DNA from: Halobacillus litoralis
Lineage (GTDB): Bacteria > Bacillota > Bacilli > Bacillales > Halobacillaceae
Length of the DNA stretch: 64,000 nucleotides
Assembly (NCBI RefSeq): GCF_020524085.2
Contig: NZ_CP129016.1
Span: 676,001 to 740,000, forward strand
Direction: 5' to 3'
Shown: positions 8,611 through 17,775 of the stretch, piece by piece
How the letters are laid out: every line of letters starts with the position of its first letter
How positions within the stretch are numbered: the first letter of the stretch is position 1
Translations under genes and position numbers: made by a program
The notes under the pieces: model-generated
The model's database searches: none
Told to the model about the DNA's origin: nothing
What the model saw: the letters and a program-made list of their open reading frames with translations, nothing else

Positions 8611-9552
8611 CTAAAGCAGATATTTAATATATTTCCCTCCACCAACTGTACTTCTTGCATATGCAGAAAGAATCCGGTAAACCACATGCCTGGAACTTAT
8701 TTTAAGGAATTCCTGAGCTTCTTTATTACTAATTACCTTCGATACTAACGCAGCATACTCTCGCAAAGCTTGTTCATGTGCACTGTAAGAGCTATAAGAG
8801 CACAAGACGCATACCCATTTTTTCTTCGCCCTCTTCATGAAATACTTGCCACACTCAGGACACATCACACCTTCCTGTAAATCGGAATATCCCAAGTTGA
8901 ACCGCTTCATGTAATTAGGGACAAGCTCTTGATGAGCGTCAGCAAGCGCACGCCCGACACGCATCATTTCAACACGAGTCAGCACTTTCTCCTGATAAAA
9001 CTCCTTCTTCCTTTCAATCGCACCGACCAACGATGTAGCGCGTATCACTTTCTCATGTATACGGGAGTCCGAAGAGTCAAATTCAAGAACGCACCTTCGA
9101 TTCGTAAAGACGACTAGGAAATCCACAGGCAGGCTAAGTCCCAGTTGGTGCAACAGCCATTCTTGGAGCAACTCTTTTTGCCGCTCTGCCTGCTCCACGG
9201 GACCCTGAAATCCTTCCAGATCGCGACGCATTTCCTTTTTCTCACGGTGAATGGATATCTGACCTTTCATATTCTTTGCTTCAATGATCAGAATGAATGT
9301 AGGGAACAAGATTAGCGTGTCGACTTGGAAGAAGTGGCGCCCATCATAAAGGCGGAGGTTGTGAAGGATGACATGAGGTTCAAGCAGATAGTCAAGATGA
9401 AAATCGAGGGAGTGTTCGCCGGTCCAACCGGCTCGTTTGGTAGAGAGCAATCCTTCTACTTGAGGGGTTACAGGATGGTTTGATTTGAGGCGTTGCAGCA
9501 GCATTTCCAGGTGATCAATGTCAGGTGGGATGACACGGGGTTTTATAATCAT
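8611..9552 (-). CDS. NERD domain (nuclease-related) protein with zinc ribbon
   Basis: A 313-residue protein. Residues about 42-170 form a NERD domain: GWTGEHSLDFHLDYLL, then DTLILFPTFILIIEAKN, whose D and E-x-K residues match the restriction-endonuclease-like core. Near residue 230 a CPECGKYF and CVLC pair form a zinc ribbon, followed by a helical tail. NERD proteins are inferred nucleases; substrates are mostly unknown. ATG at 9552 has AGGAGC upstream; longer in-frame starts lack a site. Tandem repeats follow directly downstream. Confidence 0.85.
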   Translation of the reverse strand: MIIKPRVIPPDIDHLEMLLQRLKSNHPVTPQVEGLLSTKRAGWTGEHSLDFHLDYLLEPHVILHNLRLYDGRHFFQVDTLILFPTFILIIEAKNMKGQISIHREKKEMRRDLEGFQGPVEQAERQKELLQEWLLHQLGLSLPVDFLVVFTNRRCVLEFDSSDSRIHEKVIRATSLVGAIERKKEFYQEKVLTRVEMMRVGRALADAHQELVPNYMKRFNLGYSDLQEGVMCPECGKYFMKRAKKKWVCVLCSYSSYSAHEQALREYAALVSKVISNKEAQEFLKISSRHVVYRILSAYARSTVGGGKYIKYLL

Positions 9553-9608
9553 AGATACGCTCCTCTCTCCTTTATTAAAATGCATTCCGAACCCCTTTGT
9601 CCATATAA

Positions 9609-9635
9609 AAAGACTGCCACTTAAGCGGCAGTCTT
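9609..9635 (-). terminator. Terminator of the aldo/keto reductase gene
   Basis: AAGACTGCC and GGCAGTCTT form a 9-bp stem; the A run to the left reads as T on the minus strand. Confidence 0.85.
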
Positions 9636-9642
9636 CCTCTAT

Positions 9643-10467
9643 TTATCGTACGTTCATTTCAGATGGTTTCGGGCCTTTACGCTCACCGCGGTCCAGCTTA
9701 TTGATCGCAGCCATATCGTCAGCTGTCAGGTCAAAATCAAACACGTCGAAGTTTTCCTCGATGCGGGATGGCGTGACAGATTTCGGAATGACGACCGTAT
9801 CGTTTTGCAGGTGCCAGCGGATGATGATTTGCGCTGGTGTTTTGCCGTGCTTTTCAGCGATGGACTGGATCGTATCGTTTTTCAATACTTCTCCACCTTG
9901 CATTAGCGGGCTCCATGCTTCAAGTAGAATGCCATTGTCACGGCAGAAGTCTTTCAGCTCGTTTTGTGCCAAGAATGGGTGGCACTCGACCTGGTTGACC
10001 GCCGGCTTCACTTCACACTCGTCAAGCAGACGCTGCAAGTGATCGATATCGAAGTTACATACGCCGATCGCTTTGACCTTGCCGTCTTTTTGCAGCTGTT
10101 CAAGCGCTTTGTATGTTTCTACGTAATCATCATATTCTGGTGTCGGCCAGTGGATCAAATAAAGGTCCACATAGTCTAAGCCAAGTTTATCGAGGCTCGT
10201 TTCAAAAGCCTTTAATGTATTTTCATATCCCTGGTCTGTGTTCCAGACTTTTGTCGTAATGAACAATTCGTCACGAGCTACACCACTCTGGCGGATCGCT
10301 TCACCGACTTGTTTTTCGTTCCCATAAATCGCAGCTGTATCAATCGAACGGTAGCCTGTTTCAATCGCTTTTGTAACGGCTGGAACCGCGTCTTTTTCTT
10401 CGACTTGCCAAACACCAAAGCCTAGTTGAGGCATTTCAATGGTGCTATGTAGCGTAACTGTCTTCAT
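9643..10467 (-). CDS. Aldo/keto reductase (AKR5-like)
   Basis: A 274-residue NADPH-dependent TIM-barrel oxidoreductase. The catalytic tetrad is visible: aspartate and tyrosine in SIDTAAIYGNE (about 42-52), lysine in ITTKVWN (about 75), and histidine in LIHWPTP (about 108). IPKSVTPSRIEEN is the cofactor loop. The family reduces aldehydes such as methylglyoxal. ATG at 10467 follows AAAAGGAGAATG. The gene is monocistronic; the true substrate is unknown, with YvgN/YtbE of Bacillus as nearest recalled relatives. Confidence 0.93.
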   Translation of the reverse strand: MKTVTLHSTIEMPQLGFGVWQVEEKDAVPAVTKAIETGYRSIDTAAIYGNEKQVGEAIRQSGVARDELFITTKVWNTDQGYENTLKAFETSLDKLGLDYVDLYLIHWPTPEYDDYVETYKALEQLQKDGKVKAIGVCNFDIDHLQRLLDECEVKPAVNQVECHPFLAQNELKDFCRDNGILLEAWSPLMQGGEVLKNDTIQSIAEKHGKTPAQIIIRWHLQNDTVVIPKSVTPSRIEENFDVFDFDLTADDMAAINKLDRGERKGPKPSEMNVR

Positions 10468-10554
10468 TGATCATTCTCCTTTTCTTGTAAAGGTTTTACA
10501 TGGGTAAGTGTAGCACAGCGAACCCCCACAAGCTTTTATTTTGCTCATGGACAT

Positions 10555-10580
10555 AAAAAACTTCCCGCAGAAGCGGGAAG
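10555..10580 (-). terminator. Terminator of the SAM hydrolase gene
   Basis: CTTCCCGC and GCGGGAAG make a perfect 8-bp stem with an AGAA loop; the flanking A run reads as T on the minus strand. Confidence 0.85.
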
Positions 10581-11420
10581 CTATTTTTCAAAATGGATGA
10601 TCCAATTCGAACCTGTACGTATATTGTAAGCCCTAGCAAATGAGCCTTGGTTGATAGCCACCGCTAAGTTATCAAGGCTGTTCACATAGACGAGTGGTTC
10701 CCCTTTATGAGTGTCTGCAAACGATCGTCCGAAAGTCATGGAATTATGATAGACTTCATCTCCATTATGCAAAATAGACACGTTCAGGGTGTCTCCATAA
10801 TGGACCCCCATCTGCTTGAAAAAGTCCCTCGGAATGTTCGTCCAGAGGTTGCCGAAACGGATATCAAGGATATCAATGATGCCTGAGACTCTAGATTCTT
10901 CAATATCAGGATCTTTGACGGAAATACGCTCAATGGAGTCTGGATCTAGGGCAGGTCCGACTTCTTCAAAGGTGATGACTCCGGCGGCCAGTCGTGCTCC
11001 GGTATAGGCGTACACATCTCTGCCATGAAACGTGTAGGACTCCCCGGACCTTGGCAGGCGGTTCACTTTTTCATCAATTTCCCTAACTTCCACGATGCCC
11101 TCCGTGCGGGCTATATGGGTCAGTGTTCCATTATCCGGGGTGATGACAAAATGACCGGAACCTGTTTTCACACCAATACTCTTTCGCGTCGACCCTACGC
11201 CGGGATCGACGACAGAAACGAATACCGTCCCCTCTGACCAGTAAGCCATTGTCTGCCACAGCCTGTAAGACCCTTCCCAAATATTGAAAGGTGGGATGTC
11301 ATGCGTCAAATCGAAGATCGACAATTGATGATCTACAGCATGCGCCACCCCATGCATGGCACTTACAGCTCCATCACTGATTCCAAAATCTGATTGCAAA
11401 ACTAACGCTCTCGTCATCAT
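10581..11420 (-). CDS. SAM hydroxide adenosyltransferase family protein (SAM hydrolase)
   Basis: A 279-residue enzyme of the DUF62 fold that converts S-adenosylmethionine and water to adenosine and methionine. Landmarks are LQSDFGISDGAVSAMHGV at the start, FDLTHDIPPFNI near residue 40, VVDPGVGS near 71, ITPDNGTLT near 95, and HGRDVYAY near 131. ATG at 11420 follows GGTGGGGGT; a second ATG immediately follows. The gene stands alone. Chlorinase or fluorinase relatives share this fold, but the DFGxxDGxV start favours the hydrolase. Confidence 0.88.
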   Translation of the reverse strand: MMTRALVLQSDFGISDGAVSAMHGVAHAVDHQLSIFDLTHDIPPFNIWEGSYRLWQTMAYWSEGTVFVSVVDPGVGSTRKSIGVKTGSGHFVITPDNGTLTHIARTEGIVEVREIDEKVNRLPRSGESYTFHGRDVYAYTGARLAAGVITFEEVGPALDPDSIERISVKDPDIEESRVSGIIDILDIRFGNLWTNIPRDFFKQMGVHYGDTLNVSILHNGDEVYHNSMTFGRSFADTHKGEPLVYVNSLDNLAVAINQGSFARAYNIRTGSNWIIHFEK

Positions 11421-11495
11421 ACCCCCACCTTTTTTATTAAATAATGAATATTCTAACATATAAAAAAGACAAATAGAAAAAGTACCCGCAAGAAC

Positions 11496-11984
11496 TCAAG
11501 GTTTCGCTGGTACTTTTGGATAAACCGTAATCATTCGGTACATGTAGTAAACGAAGATCGCCATAAAAATGAGGGCGCTGATGGCATTGGATACGGTCAT
11601 ATATTTCAATAATACGCTTAAAATCAGAGGCAGCGTACAAGCATAGGCGGTCAATTTCCACAACTGCTGGTAGGCAAGCTTCCGGGAAAGAGCTTTTCGC
11701 ATAAGCAGGCTTCCACCGGCAAGAATGGATACTCCGACAAGGATAAGAAAAATAATCAGCAGAGGATAGAAAACGAGAAACTGTGCAATGTACATCCCCC
11801 GTGATACCTCTGTCAGATTCGTCTCCAAATACAAAATCGATGTAACCATGTCCGGTAAAAACAGGAGCAGCAGCAATACGAACAAATAACCGATCGTATG
11901 GGTGATGCCTTTCCGGTTCAAGTGGAACATCGCTTCTTTTTTTGGCAAACGCAAGCTGTTGATCAGTGAATCAAAAAAACCCAT
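11496..11984 (-). CDS. Small integral membrane protein, DUF1189-like
   Basis: A 162-residue protein with a short amphipathic N-terminus (MGFFDSLINSLRLPKKEAMF) and four hydrophobic spans. The N-terminal pattern of a polar helix followed by a transmembrane hairpin resembles DUF1189 proteins, but I cannot confirm membership by eye. AGGAGAAGACC precedes ATG 11984. The gene lies 14 bases downstream of the YuzB-like gene, so the two may be co-transcribed. No function can be assigned. Confidence 0.7.
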   Translation of the reverse strand: MGFFDSLINSLRLPKKEAMFHLNRKGITHTIGYLFVLLLLLFLPDMVTSILYLETNLTEVSRGMYIAQFLVFYPLLIIFLILVGVSILAGGSLLMRKALSRKLAYQQLWKLTAYACTLPLILSVLLKYMTVSNAISALIFMAIFVYYMYRMITVYPKVPAKP

Positions 11985-11998
11985 GGTCTTCTCCTGCC

Positions 11999-12247
11999 TT
12001 ATTCAGCGTAAATCGCTAATTCTTCTTCGATTTTCGTACGGATTTTCTGCAGTGCTTCTTCGGGCGTTTTTCCAAATACCCGCTGGTTGTTGACAAGGGC
12101 GTACGGACGGAGGGCACACATGCCGCAGAAGGACAGGCATTCACTAATGAGTACCGCCACTTCCGGGTATTCGGATTCAATGATACTTTCGATATCCATT
12201 TCATTGATTAAGTTTCCATCACAAACTTCAACAACGACAATGCCCAT
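11999..12247 (-). CDS. YuzB family protein (DUF1450)
   Basis: An 82-residue protein matching the YuzB/DUF1450 family, with the cysteine cluster CLSFCGMCALRPYALVN near residues 38-54 and an acidic C-terminal helix. The family is widespread in bacilli, has a thioredoxin-like ferredoxin look, and has no established role. ATG at 12247 follows AAAGGAGGAAGC, a very strong site. It is upstream of the membrane protein gene and downstream of ribF. Confidence 0.88.
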   Translation of the reverse strand: MGIVVVEVCDGNLINEMDIESIIESEYPEVAVLISECLSFCGMCALRPYALVNNQRVFGKTPEEALQKIRTKIEEELAIYAE

Positions 12248-12280
12248 GGTGCTTCCTCCTTTCTAAGATGTCAGTATGAT

Positions 12281-13219
12281 TTATAGGCCTAAAATCGCTC
12301 GTGCGTTCTTTTCATCCTGGTGCATTTGCTCAATCAATGCATCCATACCATCGAAATTCTCCTCATCGCGCATGTGGCGTAAGAATTGGACGGTTACTTT
12401 TTGGTCATACAGGTCTCCTGAAAAGTCGAGGAGGTATGCTTCCACCTTATAGGAATCCCCATTGACCGTTGGACGATAGCCGGCACTAATCAACGTGTAG
12501 TAATATTCAGGAGCTTCCTGGACTTTTTTCACAAGGCCGAGGTAGACGCCGGGTTTCACTTTGACATATTCATCAATCCCCCCGACGTTCAATGTCGGAA
12601 AGCCTAATTGTCTGCCAAGCTGCTCCCCTTTTTCCACAACTCCTGTGATTTCAAAAGGTCGTCCAAGCATCGCCTGCGCGGCTTCCATCCTTCCTTGTGT
12701 CACGTGTGTGCGGATATCCGTACTGCTCACTTTTCTGTCGTGAAGCTGGACACCTGGGACGATCGAGACACCGGCACCGATTTGCTGACACAGCTCTGCC
12801 AGACCTTCAGCGTCCGACCCCCTTCCTTTACCGAAACGGAAGTCCTCACCGACGATTACATGACGGACGTTCAATCGGCTCAAGTGCTGAAGCACGAATT
12901 CTTCAGGAGATGTCTTTGCATATTCTTTTGTAAAATGGACGTGATAATAACGATCGACACCGAACTGCTCCAAGCGGGTTTGGCGGTCTTCAATCGTTGA
13001 TAATGAATATTTGAATGATTCATCGCCTCTCAGGACCCATTTCGGGTGATCAGAAAAACCGTACACAGCGATTTTATCTTCCTCTGTCGCCAGTCTTTCT
13101 GCCTCCTGTAGAAGAGACTGATGCCCTAAATGCACACCATCCATCTTCCCGATGATCAATACGACGGGCTCTGAGTTGTGAGGCGGTTGTCCTTGTACTT
13201 CAATCATTTCCATTTGCAA
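12281..13219 (-). CDS. ribF: Bifunctional riboflavin kinase / FAD synthetase
   Basis: A 312-residue enzyme that phosphorylates riboflavin to FMN and adenylylates FMN to FAD. The nucleotidyltransferase half has GKMDGVHLGHQSLL (about 23-36; the usual GNFDG here has M for F), FSDHP, and STDIRTHVTQGRME. The kinase half has GRQLGFPTLN near 197 and PGVYLG. The start is TTG at 13219 (AAGGGG five bases upstream) or ATG at 13213. It is not linked to truB or rpsO here, so it may be a second copy. No FMN riboswitch was found upstream. Confidence 0.9.
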   Translation of the reverse strand: MQMEMIEVQGQPPHNSEPVVLIIGKMDGVHLGHQSLLQEAERLATEEDKIAVYGFSDHPKWVLRGDESFKYSLSTIEDRQTRLEQFGVDRYYHVHFTKEYAKTSPEEFVLQHLSRLNVRHVIVGEDFRFGKGRGSDAEGLAELCQQIGAGVSIVPGVQLHDRKVSSTDIRTHVTQGRMEAAQAMLGRPFEITGVVEKGEQLGRQLGFPTLNVGGIDEYVKVKPGVYLGLVKKVQEAPEYYYTLISAGYRPTVNGDSYKVEAYLLDFSGDLYDQKVTVQFLRHMRDEENFDGMDALIEQMHQDEKNARAILGL

Positions 13220-13357
13220 AGCATCCCCTTCAACCTGTTGATTAAACCTATTAATTATATAATATCCATTCTTATTTAATCAAGCTTTATCACTTTTTGC
13301 AATCATTCTGCCCCTTTATTTGTTATGATGAACAAAAAAAGAAGGGGCAGGTCGTTG

Positions 13358-13897
13358 ATGATTGAAAAAGCGAAAGCATTTGCAGCCAAAGCCCATCAAG
13401 GGCAAAAGCGTAAAAACTCTTCGGAAGACTATGTGGTCCATCCCATCCGGGTTGCGGAGATCTTAGAGCATGCAGGATTCCGTGAAAAGGTGATCTGTGC
13501 CGGTTACCTCCATGATGTGGTTGAAGATACTCCTTACACCCTCCAGGATATTGAACGTGAATTCGGTTTGGATGTCAGAGATCTCGTCGCCGCTCATACT
13601 GAAGATAAAAGCAAGTCATGGCAAGAAAGAAAACAGCATACGATCGACACCGTCCGGGAAGGTTCGTTTGAATTGAAAGCGTTGATTATAGCTGACAAGC
13701 TGGATAACTTACGCTCTCTGCAAAGTGACATTAAAACTTACGGCAACGAAGTTTGGAAAAACTTTAACGCAGGTGCCGATGCACAAAAATGGTACAACCA
13801 ATCCATCGTTGAAGTGATGACAAACAGACTGAATTCAAGTGATGTTCCGAATTATTTTGATGAGTATATACAACTTGTTAAACAAACGTTTGATTAA
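13358..13897 (+). CDS. HD domain phosphohydrolase (RelA/SpoT hydrolase-like)
   Basis: A 179-residue cytoplasmic metal-dependent hydrolase. The HD signature is complete: H28 in VVHPIRVAEIL, H52-D53 in LHDVVEDTPY, and the later aspartate in IIADKLDNLRSL. The EDTPYT and DKLDNLRSL blocks resemble the hydrolase domain of RelA/SpoT and small Mesh1-type enzymes, which remove pyrophosphate from (p)ppGpp or NADPH phosphate; the substrate here is not proven. ATG at 13358 lies ten bases after AAGGGG; an upstream ATG at 13325 would add 11 residues. Confidence 0.85.
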   Translation: MIEKAKAFAAKAHQGQKRKNSSEDYVVHPIRVAEILEHAGFREKVICAGYLHDVVEDTPYTLQDIEREFGLDVRDLVAAHTEDKSKSWQERKQHTIDTVREGSFELKALIIADKLDNLRSLQSDIKTYGNEVWKNFNAGADAQKWYNQSIVEVMTNRLNSSDVPNYFDEYIQLVKQTFD

Positions 13898-13900
13898 CAG

Positions 13901-13936
13901 AAAAATCCAGTCTCAGGAACCGAGACTGGATTTTTT
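13901..13936. terminator. Bidirectional terminator
   Basis: AAAAATCCAGTCTC pairs with GAGACTGGATTTTTT around a short loop, between the convergent HD and MurE-like genes. Confidence 0.9.
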
Positions 13937-15429
13937 ATTGAGCAACTGATGGGAAAAAGCTCTCAATGATCTTTTCATCGGAGTGAGGAATTTCTTCCCC
14001 TTTGACGATTTGCGAATTGTTGATGCAGCCACTCGTCAAAAGAATAATATCTCCTTCTTCTCCCAACTGCATGGATTTACGAACGCCTGCTTCTCTGGTC
14101 AATGTTGGGTGTATGTTCGAAGCGATTGGATTCGTAAACCCAGTCATCACCTGATCGACCACGGATTGAGGATCATGATAGCCCGGGTGATCGACCGTGA
14201 CAATCACTTCATCTGCTTTTCCTTCAATCGCTTTCGCCATCTTCGGCATTTTATTAAAATCCCGAATGCCGATGCCTGCAATCATGACGATTAAACGTCT
14301 ATGATCAAGCTTCTTAACCTCCTCCAGCAACCTGTTTAAGGCTACGGGAGTATGCGCATAATCTAAAATCACTTTCTGGTTCATAGGTGTTTCAATGACC
14401 TGGAACCTTCCTTCAGGCCCTTCTAGGTTTGGAAGCACGTCCAATACTTCCTCCCAAGAATAGTTCAGATGGAATGCCGTAGCGATTGCGGCCAATACGT
14501 TCGCCACATTGTAGGTACCATAAACGGGAACGTAGACTTTTTTTCGTATCTCCCTTATAGGTAAGATCGAACAAAGACCCCTTTTCCATAACTTCAACGT
14601 TTTCCGCTGTCAGATCAGCCTGAGGATGACCTTCAATACTGTATGTCAGAAGACCATCATCCCCCATCGCTAAGAGCTCAGGAGCCATCCCTTCATCATC
14701 AATATTGACAACACGGTGGTCCGCCTGGTTGAACAAACGCATTTTACATTCCCTGTAATGATCGATGGTCCGGTGGTATTCCAAGTGCTCTTCAGAAAAA
14801 TTTGTATGGACAGCCACATCATATTGGATTCCTTCCACCCTGCATTGATCAAGAGCAATCGATGAAACCTCCATAACCGCTCCTTCATCATCCAAGTTTC
14901 TTAAATCACGGAAAATCCGGTGCAGATCTAGAGACTCAGGTGTTGTTGGCGTGCTTTTCTTATATTGTAATTTTCGATTTGATGACCAAATTCCTGTCGT
15001 ACCGATCGATCCAGTCGGAAGGCCGAGCAAGGTTAATAAAGACCGGATATAGGCCGTAACAGTCGTCTTGCCGTTCGTTCCTGTTACCCCAATGGTTTTC
15101 AGTTCATCATCTGCAAAGCTGAAGAACTCCTTTGAAAAAACAGACATGAATGCACGGACATTTTCTACAAGTAAGAAGGTTGTTCGGTCATAGATCCTTG
15201 AAAGCTCATCCAACACCGTTTCATCACTGCCAATGATCGTGGCAGCTCCCAGGCCGATGGCTTCTTCAATATATTCATGACCATCAAAGTTCTCCCCTTT
15301 CAAACAAAAGAAAGCAGCCGCTGGTTCGACTCTTTTTGAATGAAAAGCAAGACTTCTCACCTCTTGTTGAAGCGGGCCGTAAATATGTTTGATATGAAGT
15401 TTTTTTATATGTTCGAATTGTATCTTCAT
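13935..15429 (-). pseudogene. Mur ligase, MurE-like, free-standing; one frameshift
   Basis: If repaired, a 497-residue ATP-dependent ligase that would add a third amino acid to UDP-MurNAc-L-Ala-D-Glu. The P-loop GVTGTNGKTT is at 114-123, followed by STPTTPESLDLHR and HTNFSEEHLEYH with the expected carbamylated lysine region. The C-terminal domain has ILDYAHTP (354-361). Where meso-DAP or lysine MurE enzymes have D-N-P-R or D-N-P-A, this one has D-H-P-G (413-416), so the accepted amino acid may differ. The frame breaks in a T run at 14538-14544 (7, needs 6). ATG at 15429 has GAGG nine bases upstream. The gene is alone, not in a dcw cluster. Confidence 0.85.
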
Positions 15430-15637
15430 AGTCATTTTCCTCACTCTTTATATATGGTTTATCGTCGTCTTTTCGTAGCAAAAGTATGTATGGCAGACGG
15501 GGTGTTTTGACGGAAACAAAGCCACTATTTACCGTACGACCATGAGGTTCGTTTCCCTTAATCTACCTCGTCGCAAACGCAAAAGACACACTTAAAACAA
15601 AAACGGTCCACTATGCCTAGTTTTCTTCCAAATAAAA

Positions 15638-15676
15638 CCACACCAGGTCATCCAGTATTTGGATGACCTGGTGTGG
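15638..15676 (-). terminator. Strong terminator of cadA
   Basis: Two 17-base arms (15638-15654 and 15660-15676) pair perfectly around a five-base loop, and the flank aataaaa reads TTTTATT on the minus strand. The arm holds ATGACCTGGT, shared with the 20-bp repeats at 2345 and 39806. Confidence 0.9.
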
Positions 15677-15694
15677 AATATAGAGCTAGATCAG

Positions 15695-17761
15695 TCATTT
15701 ATCTTTCATGAGGAGGATGGTCAGGCTGATGAGTGTGACGAGAATCGTTGCCCCCATATCAGCTAAAATGGCGAACCATAAAGTGAGCCAACCTGGAATC
15801 GTAAGAAGAAGGGCGATCACTTTCAACCCAAGGGCAATCCCAATGTTCCATTTCACGACGGCATTCACTCGTTTCGCGATCCGGAAGGCATTCGGTAACT
15901 TACCGAGGTGGTCCTGCATGAGAACGATATCGGCGGTTTCAATCGCACTATCCGTTCCTTTCCCCATCGCAATTCCTAAATCAGCCATTGCAAGAGCCGG
16001 CGCATCATTGATGCCGTCTCCAATCATGGCAAGTTTGGAATTTCTTTTTAATTCATCGACTTTTTCTACTTTCTGATCCGGCAAAAGCTGCGCATGAACA
16101 TCTGTGACGCCAATCTCTGCAGCCACTTTTCCAGCCGTCTTTTCATGATCTCCGGTCAACATGATTGTATGTTTGATCCCCAGGGAATGGAGACGTTTCA
16201 TTAGCGTCCGGCTTTCTTCCCGCACTTCATCTGCAACTCCGAACAGACCAAGCACGTTTTTTTCGTCAGAAATGATGACAAGAGTGAACCCATCTTCCTT
16301 GAGTTTGTCAATGTCTGCTCTTACATCTTTTGAGATCGTTAAATGCGTCAGTGTCTGTTCGCTTCCCACAAAGTATGTCTTTTCATCAATGACCGCTCGA
16401 ACGCCTTTCCCGGGAATCGTATCCACAGAGGAAGGCTCTAATGAGCGTGCTTTTTGAACGTGCTCTTCCTCAAGGATCGCTTTCGCAATCGGATGAGAGG
16501 AATTTCTTTCGACGGCAGAAGCAACAGAGAAGAACCTCTCTTCTTCATACGCATGCACTGCGTGGACCTTTGGCTCTCCTTTAGTAAGCGTCCCTGTCTT
16601 ATCAAAAGCAATGCTCTCGATCTTGCCAAGCTGTTCAAGAAAAGCACCGCCTTTAACAAGGATACCGTTCCTCGCATTTTTGGTGATTCCTGATAAAATC
16701 GCAATCGGCGAGGACAAAATCAGGGCACAAGGGCAACCGACAATAAGGACCGCCAGCCCCTGATAAAATGATCCTCCCCAGGAAGCAGAGAAAAGGAAAG
16801 GCGGAATGACCATCACGAGGCCGGAGATGACCATGATTAGCGGCGTGTAATATTTAGCAAATCGGTTGATGAAAAGCTCTGTCGGTGTCTTTCTCTCCTG
16901 CGCTTCTTCCACTAATTGAAGAATTTTAGCGAGGGAAGAGTCATTGTAAGCCTTCGAGATCTCAACCTTCATCAACCCTTCATTATTAATACTTCCTCCA
17001 AAAAGCTTTTCACCAGGCTTTTTGTCTACGGGCAGTGATTCTCCTGTAATGGCTGCTTCATTCACGGAACTGTAACCAGCCACGACCACTCCGTCTGATG
17101 GTATCTTCTCTCCTGCCTTGACGAGGACAAGGTCCCCCTCTTGTAAGTCTTCAATCCCTACAACTTCTTCCGTGCCATCAGCGAGAAGTCTTGTCGCCTG
17201 TTTAGGTGCGACCTTCAATAATTGCTCCATCGAACTCCGAGCCTTTTCCATTCCGAGACCTTCTAAATATTCATTCAGCCCGAACAGAATCGCTACAAGG
17301 GTGGCTTCTTTCCATTCTCCGATAGCCACAGCCCCGACGAGAGCAATCGTCATCAGCGTATCGATGTTAAACTTCAACCGGACTAAGTTTTTCAAGCCTT
17401 TCCAGAATGTCTGATAACCACTGATCGTAATTGCGGCCAAATACATACCGATCAAGACAAAAGGAGCGACCATTCCTTCCAATAAAAAGGTTGCACCGAA
17501 GATGAGTGAGGAAATAATAACGAGCTGCTTCATATTCGGTCCATGACTATGATCGTGGTTATTCTCCTCATCAACAAGAGAAGCACCATCAGATTTCAGG
17601 ATCCGACGGACTTTTTCCATGTCGATGCCGTCTTGAACTTTCAATTTACTCGATGAAAACTGAAGTTCAGAGTCTTCCCCGTGGTTGAGCTTGCGGATTT
17701 CTTCTTCCATCTCTGCTGCGCAATTTGCGCATGATAAGCCTTGCAGTTTGTATTCCTTCAT
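15695..17761 (-). CDS. cadA: Heavy-metal P1B-type ATPase (Zn/Cd/Pb exporter)
   Basis: A 688-residue membrane pump exporting zinc, cadmium or lead with ATP. Residues 1-65 are a metal-binding domain with LSCANCAAEME (C11, C14), then a histidine-rich linker (NNHDHSHG). The membrane CPC motif is in VGCPCALI near 345, the phosphorylation site DKTGTLTKGEP near 390, and MLTGDHEKT and MIGDGINDAPAL complete the ATPase. CPC with this HMA type favours Zn/Cd/Pb over copper. It lies 14 bases downstream of its ArsR-family regulator gene, so the two form the cadCA operon. Confidence 0.95.
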   Translation of the reverse strand: MKEYKLQGLSCANCAAEMEEEIRKLNHGEDSELQFSSSKLKVQDGIDMEKVRRILKSDGASLVDEENNHDHSHGPNMKQLVIISSLIFGATFLLEGMVAPFVLIGMYLAAITISGYQTFWKGLKNLVRLKFNIDTLMTIALVGAVAIGEWKEATLVAILFGLNEYLEGLGMEKARSSMEQLLKVAPKQATRLLADGTEEVVGIEDLQEGDLVLVKAGEKIPSDGVVVAGYSSVNEAAITGESLPVDKKPGEKLFGGSINNEGLMKVEISKAYNDSSLAKILQLVEEAQERKTPTELFINRFAKYYTPLIMVISGLVMVIPPFLFSASWGGSFYQGLAVLIVGCPCALILSSPIAILSGITKNARNGILVKGGAFLEQLGKIESIAFDKTGTLTKGEPKVHAVHAYEEERFFSVASAVERNSSHPIAKAILEEEHVQKARSLEPSSVDTIPGKGVRAVIDEKTYFVGSEQTLTHLTISKDVRADIDKLKEDGFTLVIISDEKNVLGLFGVADEVREESRTLMKRLHSLGIKHTIMLTGDHEKTAGKVAAEIGVTDVHAQLLPDQKVEKVDELKRNSKLAMIGDGINDAPALAMADLGIAMGKGTDSAIETADIVLMQDHLGKLPNAFRIAKRVNAVVKWNIGIALGLKVIALLLTIPGWLTLWFAILADMGATILVTLISLTILLMKDK

Positions 17762-17775
17762 TCTCTTTCTCCCCT

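Noticed and set aside
13220..13320. FMN riboswitch before ribF
   Set aside because: The leader is too short and lacks the conserved six-stem FMN element; only AT-rich promoter-like DNA is present.
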